Source: Peltaster fructicola (Eukaryota; Ascomycota; Dothideomycetes). Taken from it: a stretch of 64,000 nucleotides of DNA. The notes under the pieces were generated by a model that saw nothing but the letters and a program-made list of their open reading frames with translations, did not search any database and was not told the DNA's origin. Positions 12,149 to 23,210 of this stretch are shown piece after piece. The stretch is taken from the NCBI GenBank assembly GCA_001592805.2, contig CP051141.1:3410001-3474000 (forward strand), given 5' to 3'. A program made the position numbers and the translations under genes. Position 1 is the first letter of the stretch. Every line of letters starts with the position of its first letter.

Positions 12149-12164
12149 GCTAGAACTTTCTAGC
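12149..12164 (-). promoter_or_regulatory. Heat-shock element (perfect inverted repeat)
   Basis: GCTAGAACTTTCTAGC is a perfect 7-bp inverted repeat around a 2-bp centre. It contains GAA and TTC spaced by two bases, the core unit bound by HSF trimers; a further GAA lies at 12143. It sits about 260 bp upstream of the Hsp20 start codon. Confidence 0.6.
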
Positions 12165-13035
12165 AGATCACGTGATCTTGGTTTTCAACCACAACTACGA
12201 GCACAATCTCCCTTACACTGCGCTGGTGTCGTCATGGAATCTTTCGAATCGCATGCTCTCTATCCATCCGGTCATCTCGCGCCATCGCCTCTTCGGGTTG
12301 AGGTGAGCAGATAGGACAACAGCCTAAGCGAATCAATATCACGTGCTCGCACGTGATGACATTGAGTCCGGTGCACAGAACATATCTGTAGCAGAGACAC
12401 ACGGCCAATGACACGCAGGCGACAAGATTATCGTATGGGCGGTCGTTCGACACTACGGTCTGAGTAGGAATGTGACGAGATCACCGACTTGCATGGAGTG
12501 GAGACACGATCACAGCAGGACTATCCCAGGAAGAGGATGACCCAACGCCCGCCGCGATGGTCTACAGGTTGAGGGCCAAACCACGAGCAGGGTACAGGAG
12601 CATAGAAGTACTCAGGAATCATAAATACAGGCTTGAAATGAGATTCCTCCAATACTATTGGCTCCAAAGGTCGAACGGGGGTCGTGCATGCAGCACTGCT
12701 CGCAGCAAAGACAGCCTGTTGCGTCGCTGGTGACAGGGACAGAGCCTCGTCACACACAGCCCTGTGCATGTTCCAGATGATGTGCGGGAAGTGGGCTTTG
12801 CTGCATGCCAAAACCATGCATCTTTGCCGCATGCGTGAACTGGCGCCAATGTCAGGGACCATCGCTGTAGCTAGAGTCAAATTCTGTGCTTGTTTGAACG
12901 TCATGTCTTCATTTCGTCGTAATTTTGAGCGTTCTGCAATCGTTCTTCGATTCTTTGCTGATCTCAGGCTTCACCGACAGACGCAGTCTCTCTGTGAATG
13001 TCATGACACATCAGAGATCATAGCGGTGCACTTCT

Positions 13036-13687
13036 TTAGTGCTCGCCAGCTGCGTATCGAGCAACTGCTGCTCGGTATTGCTCGGGGTATTTCTCTGCTG
13101 CTCGTCGGTTGAGTGCACTTCATTTTGTCAGCTTGCCGCCAGCATGATCGAACCATCTCTCAAACATACTGTACTTTCTTCTGCGTCCACTCGAGATCTC
13201 GCTGTGTCTCCCTGGCAGCTTGCATGCCGTCTGCAAGATTGGCTCGGGTTTTGGCTAACCGAGCTCTGGCAAGTGCTTGTAGGGCAAGAAGCTCGCGAGT
13301 CTTTGCATTGAGCTGTCCAGACCTATGCTTGCTGTCAGCTAGTGCTTGATAAAATGACTCATTTGCTCACATTTGTGCTTGGTCAGCTAGATTCCTGTCC
13401 ATAGGAAGAGGGTTGTAAGTTTGTGAGAGGCGATCGTTCATGTAGTCCAGTAGATCAACGCTTGTCGCTCCCGTGGACTCATACTCGCTGGAGGCATATT
13501 GGCTCGAGGCTGATGAATACAGTCCAGCTCCTGAGTTCGTAGAGACCGATTCTGGTCGCTCTGGTGGTGAGGCGGAGTACTGATCGTATGTTGGCACATT
13601 ACGACCGTATCGTTGCTGTCCCTTGCCAGGCACAGTGACAGGGAGTGTGCGTGTCACTGGGAGCTGGTAGTACTGTGTAGCAGCCAT
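13036..13687 (-). CDS. KXD1: BLOC-1 complex subunit Kxd1 (KxDL family)
   Basis: This is a small subunit of the endosomal BLOC-1 complex. Three exons (13371-13687, 13170-13322, 13036-13117), with 48- and 52-nt introns, encode 183 aa. The gene is easy to miss because the diagnostic part is split. Residues 1-105 are low-complexity Ser/Tyr/Pro-rich sequence. The conserved helical part reads LNAKTRELLALQALARARL, then DGMQAARETQRDLEWTQKKV and, on the last exon, HALNRRAAEKYPEQYRAA. That order, with a Lys-rich then KYPEQY ending, matches the KxDL domain as I recall it. The chosen ATG at 13687 (MAATQYYQ) is the second in-frame Met and follows a TATAAA at 13803-13808 by about 115 bp. Confidence 0.85.
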
Positions 13688-14859
13688 GGTAATAAAGAGT
13701 AAGTGGATGAGTTGAGACAAGTATTGCTTGGCAGTGGATGATGAGCAAGTGGAGTGAAAGGAAGAAGGAGGAAAACGGACACTGCTCCAAACTGACCATC
13801 AATTTATACCCTTCGAGGAGGCTACAAGTGACAAGCTTATCGTCATGACATTGGCAAGACGATAATCAATGGCGAGCTCGGCTAGAGCAGTAGCACAAGT
13901 GAATATTCGTCGGTCCAATAGGTTATTCGCGCGTAGGTACGACCCTGGAGCTCGATATCGCAGGCCTCAAGTCAAGACTCTATCGCCGATTTTGCCGTGC
14001 ATTTCCAGGAGGCCTAGAAGGGATCGGGTGAGCCGCCATTGGTCTTGCCAAAAGCTAAAAGCTAGCTGCATGGTCATGAGAGCAGCTGAGCTACCATCGC
14101 TGCAGGTATTGTGGGTCATGTTGCTCTCGGAGGAGTGGTTATCCCGCATGCCTGGCGGCGAGCAGAAAGATCTTTTTGATATTACAGCATGCCTTGTGAT
14201 GTAGCTGTAGGCCGTGCAGCTAAAGGCAATCGCTAGCTCAATGCAGAAAAGGTTGACGATAGGTTTGAGAATGGCTTGACGTGGGATCCATGCCTTGCGT
14301 GCCGAGCTTGTGGTGCTGAGGTATGTTGGGCTCGAGCAGGGTTGGGTAGCAACGGCGGTTTAGCAACGATGCGCGGGTGCTGATCGAATCTCAGCAAGGC
14401 TGAATGGAATATGGCGCTGCTGATGGCATTGACGAGCAATGATGATCAGCTAGTGTGTGTGCTATCGTGCGATAGTGCAGAGATTGATAAAGGGAGTCTG
14501 CGGCGTCGTTCAAGTCAGAACATTCCTCGACAAGCGAGGTGTAGATTTCCCCAAGCCGCGTTGCCAAAACTCGTGGGACTCTGACGTACATCAGATGATG
14601 CCTGAGGCCTGCATTGTCAATAGCAGATGAATATCGTCGTGCTGCGCCCTACTCAAAGATCACTGTTGACGCATCGTCTGCGGTCACACACACAGTAGGA
14701 TACGCAGGGAATCGGCGCCTCATTAAAGCTGGAACGCTAGGCTCGAAGGTGGGAGTCTTTCACACATGTCATTTCTGCCCCTGCATGAATATAGTCAGCT
14801 TGACATTGCCGTCCGTGAGTATTCATAGCGCAGCAGCATGCTTGATTACATGTCATTAC
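13688..14859. other. Intergenic region, no supported gene
   Basis: This holds the KXD1 promoter (TATAAA on the minus strand at 13803-13808) and the 3' flank of SEC18. Open frames of 60-110 codons are present on both strands, but none has recognisable content. Confidence 0.45.
13803..13808 (-). promoter_or_regulatory. TATA box of KXD1
   Basis: TATAAA on the minus strand, about 115 bp upstream of the KXD1 start codon. Confidence 0.4.
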
Positions 14860-17253
14860 TCATCTAGCCTCGTTAATAGCATCTATCATACGTTCAGCAA
14901 ACCTCGAGGGTATGTCATCACTCTGCATGGCTGTCTGGACAGCAAGCAACACCTGCTGTATGCCCACGCCGATGTCCTTACTCTCCAAAGTGCTCTCGAT
15001 CTCTCCAATAGATCTTCGAATGTCCTCCTGCGAGAAGATACCGCTCTCTTGCATGACGTTAGCCAGCTCTTGCTGTCTATTCAGGTTGGGCACTGCGATC
15101 TGTGCATCGAAAGTCAGCTGAAGCTGCGACATCACACTCCTCTCAGACGTCGTGGCCATGATAAGCAGAGGCCTGCCCTTTGGCGGCTTGTTCTTTATCA
15201 GGCCTTTGATAGCAGCGAGCACGGCGGAGCTGAAACGAGGACCAACAGGCACCCAATCGACCATCAGCTCAACATCGTCTAGAACAAGGATATTGAGAGG
15301 ACTCTTGTATGCATCAGTGAAGACCTTTTGAAGGTACTGGATCTTCTGAATCTCGTTCATGCCGATCATGTCCACCGGCCGGACAAGCTTGATGAACGGA
15401 AACTTGGAGTTGAGAGCGATACGAGCAGCAATTGCGGTCTTTCCAGCACCACGAGGGCCATGCACAAGCACTGACAGCAACGGCGTCGTGTTCGATTGGA
15501 CTTGACTGACGAATCCACGACCAGTGTCAAGGATAGATTCGATGTGCGGACCGAACATGAGAATTCCACCCTCGACGGCACGCTCTAGATCGTCCTCGTT
15601 GACACCAAAGAGTGGCTTGACTTCTTCCAGTGCTCGCAGGAAGTCCTGCATCTCGACCTTCATATCCTTGACACTGTCATCAATCGCTGCGACAGTGCCA
15701 ACCTTGATATGTCGTTGCATGGCGAAACTTGTTGCAGATCTGACAAGACCATTGATTTCGGCGCCACTAAAGTTTCGAGTCCTCTTCGCCAGCTCGGCGA
15801 TATCGACATCAGGCGCCATAATGTTGTTCTTAGTCATCTTGGCAGTATGGATCTTGAGAATCTGCTGGCGACCTGCTTCGTCCGGTAGACTAATCTCCAT
15901 ATGTACCTCCAGACGACCTGGTCGGAGGAGAGCCTCGTCGATCATGTCTTTGCGATTCGTCATTCCAATCAGGAGGATATTGTTAAGTTGTTCCACACCA
16001 TCCAGCTTCGACAGCAGCTGGTTGACAACACTGTCGCCGACACCAGTACCGCCACCGGCACCTGAGCCTCGCTGCTTACACACTGCGTCCAACTCGTCGA
16101 AGATGATGATGTGCAGACCCGACTCGTCTCCCTTCTCTTTCTGCTCTTTCTCAGCATCCGCGAACAACTTTCTGATGTTCTCTTCCGACTGTCCAACATA
16201 TTTGTTCAGCACTTCCGGGCCGTTGACGATCTTAGGCTCTCTTGCATTGAGCATTTTGCCGATTTGGCGTGCGATCAATGTCTTACCAGTACCGGGTGGA
16301 CCATACAACAGTATACCTCGAACATGCTGCAGACCAATCTTCTCTGCCAGTCCAGGCGGGAAGATACGAGACGCGAAGGCTCTTCGGAAGATGTTGCTAA
16401 ACTCGTTGTCCAGACCACCGATACCCATGTCCTGAAATTTGAAGTCTGGTCGAATGACTGAGTTGGCTGCTGGTCGTCTATTGGAGCCGCGCAGGTTGAT
16501 AGGCGTGCGAGCATCTTTGAAGAAGTTGATAGCAGTCTCTGGTGTCAGGATTCCACGAGCGCCGGGATGTGTGTGCTGCCCAGAATCTCCCGTCTTGCTC
16601 AGAGATTGTATATCCACAAGCTCGACCGTCTTCACTGTCATGCGTAGCGGAATGCTTTTGAAGTCCATGAGCAGCTGTTGTCCAGGCGCAAAGATTTGAT
16701 TTCTGAAATTCTGTATGAATGCTCTTGCCAGCTCGTCTTGGTCATATGGCTCGGGTGTCATCTTCTTGCCGGCAAAGCCAATCTCGATGTCCATGCTGCC
16801 CAGATAGCTCTGTGGTCCTCCGCTGAAAGGATCGTAGGGCTGCACCTCAACGATATCCGTGAGGGCGACTTGCATCCATGTTCGCTGTGCATCGCTGAGA
16901 CTGATCTGGCCTCGAGACAGCTGTGGTGATGGACGAGCTGAGATAACGTACTGGCCGTTGACCAGCAAGTATGGATCTTGATTATCATGGGCTTGGAACT
17001 CTTGTGGGCTCACAGCACATAAATTGCCAAAGGTGTATGAGTTGTCAGGTGCCTTAGTTGGTCGCAGTTGTATAGGACCGCTTGGCTGTGCAGATCTGGA
17101 CGGATAACCTTTGGGTTCGCGGTCGTAGCTCTCAGGCTGTCGATACCGCGGGTCGGGCTCTCTGTGAGATAGTGGTGGCTGTGATCGCTGCTGCTGTGTT
17201 GGTGGTGGTGCTTGTTGACCTCTACCACCAAACAGTGCATCGCGGTTGAACAT
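14860..17253 (-). CDS. SEC18: Vesicular-fusion ATPase Sec18/NSF
   Basis: This AAA+ ATPase disassembles SNARE complexes with alpha-SNAP (Sec17) so that SNAREs can be reused in ER-Golgi, endosomal and vacuolar fusion. A single exon encodes 797 aa. The N domain (about 60-250) follows a Pro/Gln/Arg-rich leader. D1 has Walker A GPPGTGKT (318-325), Walker B IIIFDELDA with catalytic D386/E387, and the second region of homology around MTNRKDMIDEALLRPGRLE. D2 has Walker A GPRGAGKT (599-606) and LNILVLDDVELMVDW, in which the Glu of a hydrolysing Walker B is not in the standard place, as expected for the ATP-binding but weakly active D2 of NSF. The ATG at 17253 (MFNRDALFGG) gives the normal family length. 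Confidence 0.97.
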   Translation of the reverse strand: MFNRDALFGGRGQQAPPPTQQQRSQPPLSHREPDPRYRQPESYDREPKGYPSRSAQPSGPIQLRPTKAPDNSYTFGNLCAVSPQEFQAHDNQDPYLLVNGQYVISARPSPQLSRGQISLSDAQRTWMQVALTDIVEVQPYDPFSGGPQSYLGSMDIEIGFAGKKMTPEPYDQDELARAFIQNFRNQIFAPGQQLLMDFKSIPLRMTVKTVELVDIQSLSKTGDSGQHTHPGARGILTPETAINFFKDARTPINLRGSNRRPAANSVIRPDFKFQDMGIGGLDNEFSNIFRRAFASRIFPPGLAEKIGLQHVRGILLYGPPGTGKTLIARQIGKMLNAREPKIVNGPEVLNKYVGQSEENIRKLFADAEKEQKEKGDESGLHIIIFDELDAVCKQRGSGAGGGTGVGDSVVNQLLSKLDGVEQLNNILLIGMTNRKDMIDEALLRPGRLEVHMEISLPDEAGRQQILKIHTAKMTKNNIMAPDVDIAELAKRTRNFSGAEINGLVRSATSFAMQRHIKVGTVAAIDDSVKDMKVEMQDFLRALEEVKPLFGVNEDDLERAVEGGILMFGPHIESILDTGRGFVSQVQSNTTPLLSVLVHGPRGAGKTAIAARIALNSKFPFIKLVRPVDMIGMNEIQKIQYLQKVFTDAYKSPLNILVLDDVELMVDWVPVGPRFSSAVLAAIKGLIKNKPPKGRPLLIMATTSERSVMSQLQLTFDAQIAVPNLNRQQELANVMQESGIFSQEDIRRSIGEIESTLESKDIGVGIQQVLLAVQTAMQSDDIPSRFAERMIDAINEAR

Positions 17254-18238
17254 GATGTCGTGATCCTATGTGGCAGGAGACCGATAAGTGAGAGGACTGG
17301 ATTCCAGTTCAGCGACCGGAATGTGCTACTTAAGGGCAGAGAGTGCCAGGTGTTCTTTGTTCATGTAGGTGCCTGCGAAAGACTTCGAGGTATTGGTAGA
17401 GCATCAGCAGAGCCGCAGTCATGTGGGGCTAAATGACGACGCGAGGTGTCTTGAGCACATTGAGCAGCCTCCTGTACATAACACTCGTGGACGATCTAGG
17501 CGGCAATTCAATGTTGGACCAGCATAGCTATGATCGTCTTGAACAGCTGGAGCCTTGTAGACAGCCAGAACCATCTGGAGACCAGTTGTCCGGCACTGCT
17601 GATGTTTCAGCTCGACTGCTTCGACTTCACTAGGAGACGCCATCGGCAATCCGCATCTCATGCCGTCCGTGATAAACAGTGTATGTCAACTCAAGAAGCA
17701 GAGCGTTAGTCAACTCTGTCATGCAAATGCTTCGCTTCTTGTTGCACGCGTGTTATGCCAACTCTGATGATTGCCATATCTAGCCGATTCGGTAATGGTG
17801 CCTGACCCTGCTTACGGAAATAGCCTTGGTCCAGTTGTGAATGACGCCTCCGTAACACTACCACCTGCCGACACTGTGAGTAATTACAGCTACTGCAGTG
17901 GCCTGACTCCTACGAAGCAGCTCCTCAGTTGAAGATCTGCTACGTAGCCACTTCGCTCACTACGCTGGCCATCTCCTTCACAACACGACGAAGAATCTTG
18001 GACTAACGCCGATTACACCCTCGAATCGTCTCTGCCTGGTTCCAGGCAGAGCACCACATACAAAACGCCTTCCACAACTCGCAAGCGGAAGCTCGACGCG
18101 TTCAAGAGCGTAGACTCGATCGACATCGGCAGAAAAGCCAGCAAGACAGTACACGAGGCAGTGGAGGCCGCACTGCCGGCGACTCCGCAGACACTGGACG
18201 GCACCAACGAAGAGTACGAAGCGAGCGAGCACATAACA
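17254..18238. other. Divergent intergenic region containing an open frame that runs into the RBR gene
   Basis: This separates SEC18 (minus) from the RBR ligase (plus). From 17948 to 18238 the RBR reading frame is open without an ATG and encodes plausible protein (for example TPSTTRKRKLDAFKSVD). A possible first exon is ATG at 17795 to 17874, followed by donor GTGAGTAA and an acceptor TACGTAG ending at 17947, which joins in frame. The region may therefore be partly coding. A single ACGCGT lies at 17746-17751. Confidence 0.4.
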
Positions 18239-19927
18239 ATGGATTCAGACGACGATTTCAATAGTATTGGATCGAGCGATGCCTTTGATGATGACCAGGC
18301 GAGCAGCTTTGGAGCAGGTAAGATGGGAGTGTGCCGTAGGTGGCGCGACACTGACGACTGATAGGAGATTCCGATGTCGATATCGACGACGAGTTCCAAG
18401 ATGACAACGCCTTTGAGACACAAGAGAAAGATTTGAAGCCTCGGAAGAAGGCATTTGAAGTAGACTACAAGGTCTACAGTCCACAAGACATACGAACACA
18501 GCAAGAAACGCAAGTCCAAGAGGTCGCGACCCTTCTTGAACAGCCTAGGGAATCGACAGCCATACTCCTTCGATACATGCGATGGAACAAGGAAAGACTG
18601 ATAGAGCAATACATGGACAATCAGGATGTAATCTTGGAGAAGGCAGGTCTTGGACAGGATATGAAGACGAGGCCACCTCAGCTCGAAGTCATCTCTGGAT
18701 TTGTCTGCGACATCTGCACTGAAGACGCTCCTGGACTGCCGACTTTCGCCATGAAGTGCGGACATCGCTTCTGTGTCAGCTGCTACCAGCAATACCTGCA
18801 CCAGAAGATCAGAGAAGAAGGCGAGGCTGCACGGATCAAATGCCCGGGCGACAGGTGTAACAAAATTGTCGACTCTGCGTCGCTGAACTTGCTGGTGACA
18901 TCTGACCTCACAGCACGCTACCAGGAGCTCCTGCTGAGGACGTATGTCGATGACAAGGAGAACCTGAAATGGTGCCCAGCTCCAAACTGTGTCTATGCTG
19001 TGGAATGCGCAGTGAAGAAGCGCGACCTTCCCAAAGTCGTGCCTACAGTTACTTGTGATTGCAAGCACCCCTTTTGCTTTGGCTGCACGCTTCCAGATCA
19101 TCAGCCGACACCTTGTTCGCTCGTCAAGCGCTGGCTCAAGAAGTGCGAGGACGACTCCGAGACTGCCAACTGGATCTCGGCGAACACAAAGGAGTGCCCA
19201 AAGTGCGTATCGACAATCGAGAAGAACGGCGGATGCAACCACATGACATGCCGAAAGTGTCGACACGAGTTCTGTTGGATGTGTATGGGCCTCTGGTCTG
19301 AGCATGGCACTAGCTGGTACAACTGCAACAGATACGAGGAGAAGAGTGGCAGTGAAGCCAGGGATGCTCAGGCCAAGAGTAGGCAGTCTTTGGAGCGCTA
19401 TCTGCACTACTATAATCGATACGCGAACCATGAGCAGTCTGCTCGCCTCGACAAGGACATCTACCACAAAACAGAGAAGAAGATGACTCAACTGCAGTCT
19501 GCTTCCAACATGAGTTGGATCGAGGTGCAGTTCTTGGAGAGTGCAAGTAAGGCGTTGCAGCAATGTCGACATACACTCAAGTGGACATATGCGTTTGCAT
19601 ACTACCTGGCGCGCAACAATGAGACGGAGATGTTCGAGGACAACCAGAAGAACCTTGAGATGGCTGTTGAGAATCTCAGCGAGGTGAGTTGTGCTCAGGG
19701 AAATCGCAACCTCTACTAACATTCGGCAGATGTTTGAGAAAAGCACTGATCAGCTTTCTGGACTTAAGGTCGAGATGATGGACAAGACGACTTACTGTAC
19801 TCAGCGAAGAATTATCCTGCTTGACGACACTGCTAAGAAGCTCAAAGAAGGTCAGTCTCATCACGCATCACTCTCTGCAAAGCTTACACAGACTACAGGC
19901 AAATGGGAGTTCAATGTTGACATTTGA
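18239..19927 (+). CDS. RBR E3 ubiquitin ligase, Ariadne type
   Basis: This RING-between-RING ligase takes ubiquitin from E2 onto its own cysteine and passes it to substrates. Four exons (18239-18317, 18365-19683, 19730-19850, 19899-19927) encode 515 aa; the introns are 46-48 nt. The N-terminus is acidic (MDSDDDFNSIGSSD). RING1 starts CDICTEDAPGLPTFAMKCGH at residue 141. IBR spans about 210-277 (KWCPAPNCVYAVEC, CDCKHPFCFGC). RING2 starts ECPKC at 303, with the catalytic Cys in NGGCNHMTC (C317). A C-terminal helical Ariadne domain follows (RYLHYYNRYANHEQSARLDK...) and ends WEFNVDI. ATG 18239 is the first in-frame ATG, but the frame is open for about 97 codons upstream (see findings). Confidence 0.95.
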
Positions 19928-20416
19928 TTATGGTATCTCTTATGTGACGACGATCCCGGATTGCAATGAATATCACTTTATGGTTGGGCATAGCAGAGGA
20001 GCTGTGGCGAAATTATCGGGTCGGTGCACTTCTATGTTCACTCATATCTCATGCTGCAACATTAACACATCAATGACAACATCTCCATCGACCTGTCATT
20101 TCTCTTCCTTCGAGCATCTCTTGATAGCCACGTCCTGTGTTGTCGCTCTGCTGGTGGTCTCTCTCATTTCTCACAGAGCGTCCGTCAAGAGAGGCTATGC
20201 TCATTGCCTTTCCGATCGATGCTCAATTGGAGATGTACCGCTTCTCGAGACCAGCCAATATTAGAGGTTGTGACTCTGAAGGAAGACGTAGTTTTACAGT
20301 ACTGACTGCGGACACTCATCAGTGGACTCAGCTCAGCTGATCCCAATATTGTCTTCTCCTCACTGTCATGTTCACATTTTGACCAAAGTTATGCACACAG
20401 CGTTGGACTAGCCCTC
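19928..20416. other. Convergent intergenic region
   Basis: This is the 3' flank shared by the RBR gene and the convergent Zn2Cys6 gene. I see no gene or clear element. Confidence 0.4.
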
Positions 20417-21829
20417 TCATCCTGAAACCTCAACGACAGGTGTGATCCTCAAGTTCTTGAAGACCGAATGCACCGTATGATCCGCCTGGAATGATATGCC
20501 AAAGGCGATCTTGGCGAAAGTGAGCAGGTTCTGTATAGACTCTGCGTGGCTGTAATATCGATCCAAGTATATGCATATTGCAGTGCCTTCGAGCAAGCCT
20601 CGTCGATATATCCACCACTGGTACTTGTAGATCTTTGCGTACCAGCATGCAAGCAGCACAAGCGCTTTAGGATCTTTCTGTTCGATCAACGTCTTGAGCT
20701 TCGGATGTACTCGCGACATGAATGCCAGGAACTCCAAGATAGTATTGTTGTCACAATCGATAGGTAGTAGACGAGCCAGTGAGAGTGCTGCATCGTGGTA
20801 TGGATTGAACTCGCTGTTCGAGTGTGGTCCAATGCCAAAGACCTCGCAGAAATCAATGGTAAGCTTGGCCATGTCTGTGTGGTCGAAGTGGACCGGCCGG
20901 TAAAGATCAGGATGTCCCTTCATCTGGTTGAAGACACTCTCAGGATTCGTGACGTTGGCGATCTTCCACACAGCTTTCTTACCATCCGACATCTTGAGCC
21001 AATCGAGATCTTCGCTCGACGGTGGTTTCAGTGGCCACGCTTCCTCTGTGGTGCGTGCTTCGATGCAAGCGAACTGAATGCAACCAAGCATGGCAGCACA
21101 TGCCCACAAGGCATCTCGCTGGCTTTGCTTCTCAGGCTTGACCAGTGCCTCCTTGAACAGTGCTGTACCTTGCAACCAGTGCATGGTCGCTCGCTCGCCT
21201 ATCGTGATAGCTCCAGTGAGATGCCTCTCATGCATTAGTGTCAGCGTCAGGACAACATGTGTCAAGAAAGGGTAGTTTATGGCGAGCTTGAAGATCTCAT
21301 TCTGATAGAGCTTGGCCGTAGCCTGTGTACCCACGGTGAGCACAGTACGTTGCTGAAACTTGCCGAGTACCTCGAGGTCTGCCGGTAGCCATCTAAAGGA
21401 CGTGCGTGACTCGGTCGAATCGCTGCCCAAGGTGGACGACGATGATAATTGTGAAGGAGATCTTGGCCCAGCCATCGACCCCAGGACCATAGCTGCTGAA
21501 GTTGGCGCTACATGGGTCGGTTTGTGGACTGAGAAGCTACTTTCGCCGGCGAACTTGAGGCCAGTCGACTTCGCATCGTAGGTGCAATCGACACCGAAGC
21601 TCTGGCATTTCTGACAGACTGGTTTTGCCTCATCACATTTAACGCGCCGAAGCTTACAGTTTTCACACCCTCGTCGAGACTTCTTGTGGGCCTTGCGCTT
21701 ACGATTCTTCGAATCGTGAACGCGAGTTGTGCTTGGCTGCTCTGTTTCCTTCGAGGGCGCACGACTCTCCGTGATGGCAGCAGCTTGCTCAGCTGTAACG
21801 GCAGCGAACGGCAGAATTGGATCGAGCAT
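20417..21829 (-). CDS. Zn2Cys6 transcription factor, Upc2-like
   Basis: A single exon encodes 470 aa from the ATG at 21829; the frame extends seven codons further but only through a GTG. A basic segment ([14 protein letters not shown]) leads into the zinc cluster [21 protein letters not shown] followed by C in GVDCTYD, giving all six Cys. The spacing and the [19 protein letters not shown] type sequence are of the class found in sterol-uptake regulators of the Upc2 kind and many paralogues. The rest is helical, without a recognised ligand pocket signature, so sterol control is not claimed. It is transcribed divergently from the PrpF-family gene across 185 bp, so it may regulate that neighbour. 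Confidence 0.9.
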   Translation of the reverse strand: MLDPILPFAAVTAEQAAAITESRAPSKETEQPSTTRVHDSKNRKRKAHKKSRRGCENCKLRRVKCDEAKPVCQKCQSFGVDCTYDAKSTGLKFAGESSFSVHKPTHVAPTSAAMVLGSMAGPRSPSQLSSSSTLGSDSTESRTSFRWLPADLEVLGKFQQRTVLTVGTQATAKLYQNEIFKLAINYPFLTHVVLTLTLMHERHLTGAITIGERATMHWLQGTALFKEALVKPEKQSQRDALWACAAMLGCIQFACIEARTTEEAWPLKPPSSEDLDWLKMSDGKKAVWKIANVTNPESVFNQMKGHPDLYRPVHFDHTDMAKLTIDFCEVFGIGPHSNSEFNPYHDAALSLARLLPIDCDNNTILEFLAFMSRVHPKLKTLIEQKDPKALVLLACWYAKIYKYQWWIYRRGLLEGTAICIYLDRYYSHAESIQNLLTFAKIAFGISFQADHTVHSVFKNLRITPVVEVSG

Positions 21830-22014
21830 AGTATGACATAGCGATCCCACTCGTTGAGCAAGACCTGGTAAGTGCTGTTGAATGGAGAAGAGTGAGGTTG
21901 CTGCGATGGTTGACTGTCAAGGCGGAAAGTCAGCTGCCGTATCCGGCTCATGATTCCTTATGATATTCTCCTAAATCTTGACATCTATAACCCTTTGCTG
22001 CGTGCTACATTAAC

Positions 22015-23175
22015 ATGCGATATGTATCGAAGCTGGTTCAAACGGCGCCATCACGTCGACACTACAGCAGTGCAAGCTTTCCGGCAGCCTTCGTTCGAGG
22101 TGGTACTTCCAACGGCCTGATCATCGACAGGAGAGTGTTGCCCAAGGATGTCGCACAATGGCAGCCGATCTTGGCCAGCGCCATGGGCTCACCGGACAGC
22201 TATGGTAGACAGCTGAATGGCATTGGATCTGGCATATCATCGACAAGCAAGATCTGTGTGATCGAGAGATCTGAGCGCAAAGGCATTGACGTCGACTTCA
22301 CCTTCGTCCAGGTGGGGATCAAAGATGGCGCACTAGACATGGCAGGAAACTGCGGCAACATGTCAGCAGCTGTTGGCCCTCTTGCCTGGGACCTTGGCAT
22401 GATGAACGATGCAGTGCCGTCTGGAGACAGTGTGACTGCGAGGATTTTCAACACCAACACCTCCAAGGAAATGCACGCCAGCTTCTCCGTCGACGAGCAA
22501 AGTGGCAAGTATCAACCTATGGGAGACTACTCAATCGACGGCGTACCTGGGACAGCATCAAAGATCACAATCTCATTCTTGCAACCCGGTGGAGCGAAAA
22601 CAGGCAAAGCTTTTCCGACTGGTAACCTCATCGACGAGCTTGCGTTGCCTTCTGGGCAACGGATCCGTGCGACCTTGTCAGATGTCGCCAATCCAGGTGT
22701 CTTCGTTCTTGCTGCAGACTTAGGCATTGATGGCAATACCACGCCAGATGCTATCGGTGCAGATGCTGGGCTTATGAGACAGCTCGAGGAGATTAGACGA
22801 GCAGGCACGAGCATGATGGGCTTGGATCCGAACGTACAGAGTGTGCCCAAGATCGTGCTCTTGCAGTCGCCCTCGGCTGCGCAACTCACCAACGGTGTCA
22901 ACATCGTTTGCCGAGCACTCTCCATGCAGCAACCGCACAAAGCCGTACCCTTGACACTAGCACTCAACCTCGGAGTCATTGCTTTGTTCGAAGGCACCCT
23001 TGCTGCAGAGGTTGCGAGAAACACTGCAGGCAGGACAAGTGTTGTAATCGAGCACGCAAGTGGAATGGTGGAAATTGGCAGTGTGATCAGGGAAGGTGAG
23101 ATCGAAACTGCTGAGCTTCATCGTACAGCTCGTGTGCTTATGCGTGGCGATGTATTCTACGAAACACAGGACTAG
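22015..23175 (+). CDS. PrpF-family isomerase (2-methylaconitate/methylitaconate type), probably mitochondrial
   Basis: Members of this family (PF04303) isomerise C5-C7 tricarboxylate intermediates such as 2-methylaconitate by proton shuttling. A single exon encodes 386 aa. The N-terminus (MRYVSKLVQTAPSRRHYSSAS) is basic and Ser-rich, like a mitochondrial presequence. The family start follows as FPAAFVRGGTSNG, with GSPDSYGRQLNGIGSGISSTSK and the catalytic-region DMAGNCGNMSAAVGP, where the Cys is the expected acid/base residue. GVNIVCRALSMQQPHKAVPLT forms the C-terminal part. Fungal members are annotated only by similarity and the true substrate here is unknown. It shares a short divergent promoter with a Zn2Cys6 factor, and its stop is 35 bp from the stop of the convergent Ayg1-like gene. 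Confidence 0.9.
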   Translation: MRYVSKLVQTAPSRRHYSSASFPAAFVRGGTSNGLIIDRRVLPKDVAQWQPILASAMGSPDSYGRQLNGIGSGISSTSKICVIERSERKGIDVDFTFVQVGIKDGALDMAGNCGNMSAAVGPLAWDLGMMNDAVPSGDSVTARIFNTNTSKEMHASFSVDEQSGKYQPMGDYSIDGVPGTASKITISFLQPGGAKTGKAFPTGNLIDELALPSGQRIRATLSDVANPGVFVLAADLGIDGNTTPDAIGADAGLMRQLEEIRRAGTSMMGLDPNVQSVPKIVLLQSPSAAQLTNGVNIVCRALSMQQPHKAVPLTLALNLGVIALFEGTLAAEVARNTAGRTSVVIEHASGMVEIGSVIREGEIETAELHRTARVLMRGDVFYETQD

Positions 23176-23210
23176 ACAACTCATCTACAAGGTCTTGTTC
23201 ATGCCGCCGG

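Larger units (their letters stand above)
11888..13035. other. Intergenic region with heat-shock promoter and one doubtful small frame
   Basis: This holds the Hsp20 promoter (TATA and HSE listed separately) and the 3' flank of KXD1. A 127-codon minus-strand frame at 12521-12904 has balanced composition but no recognised motif and no splicing partner, so I do not call it a gene. Confidence 0.4.

Noticed and set aside
12521-12904. 127-codon minus-strand frame upstream of the heat-shock gene
   Set aside because: No recognised motif, no splicing partner and no promoter signal; length is compatible with chance.
17746-17751. Isolated ACGCGT boxes here, near 47770 and near 55879
   Set aside because: Single copies are expected by chance about every 4 kb and the neighbouring genes are not S-phase genes.
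18013-19746. 577-codon open frame antisense to the RBR ligase gene
   Set aside because: It mirrors the codon bias of the real gene, has no domain, and runs across two of its introns. The sense strand gives a complete RBR protein.
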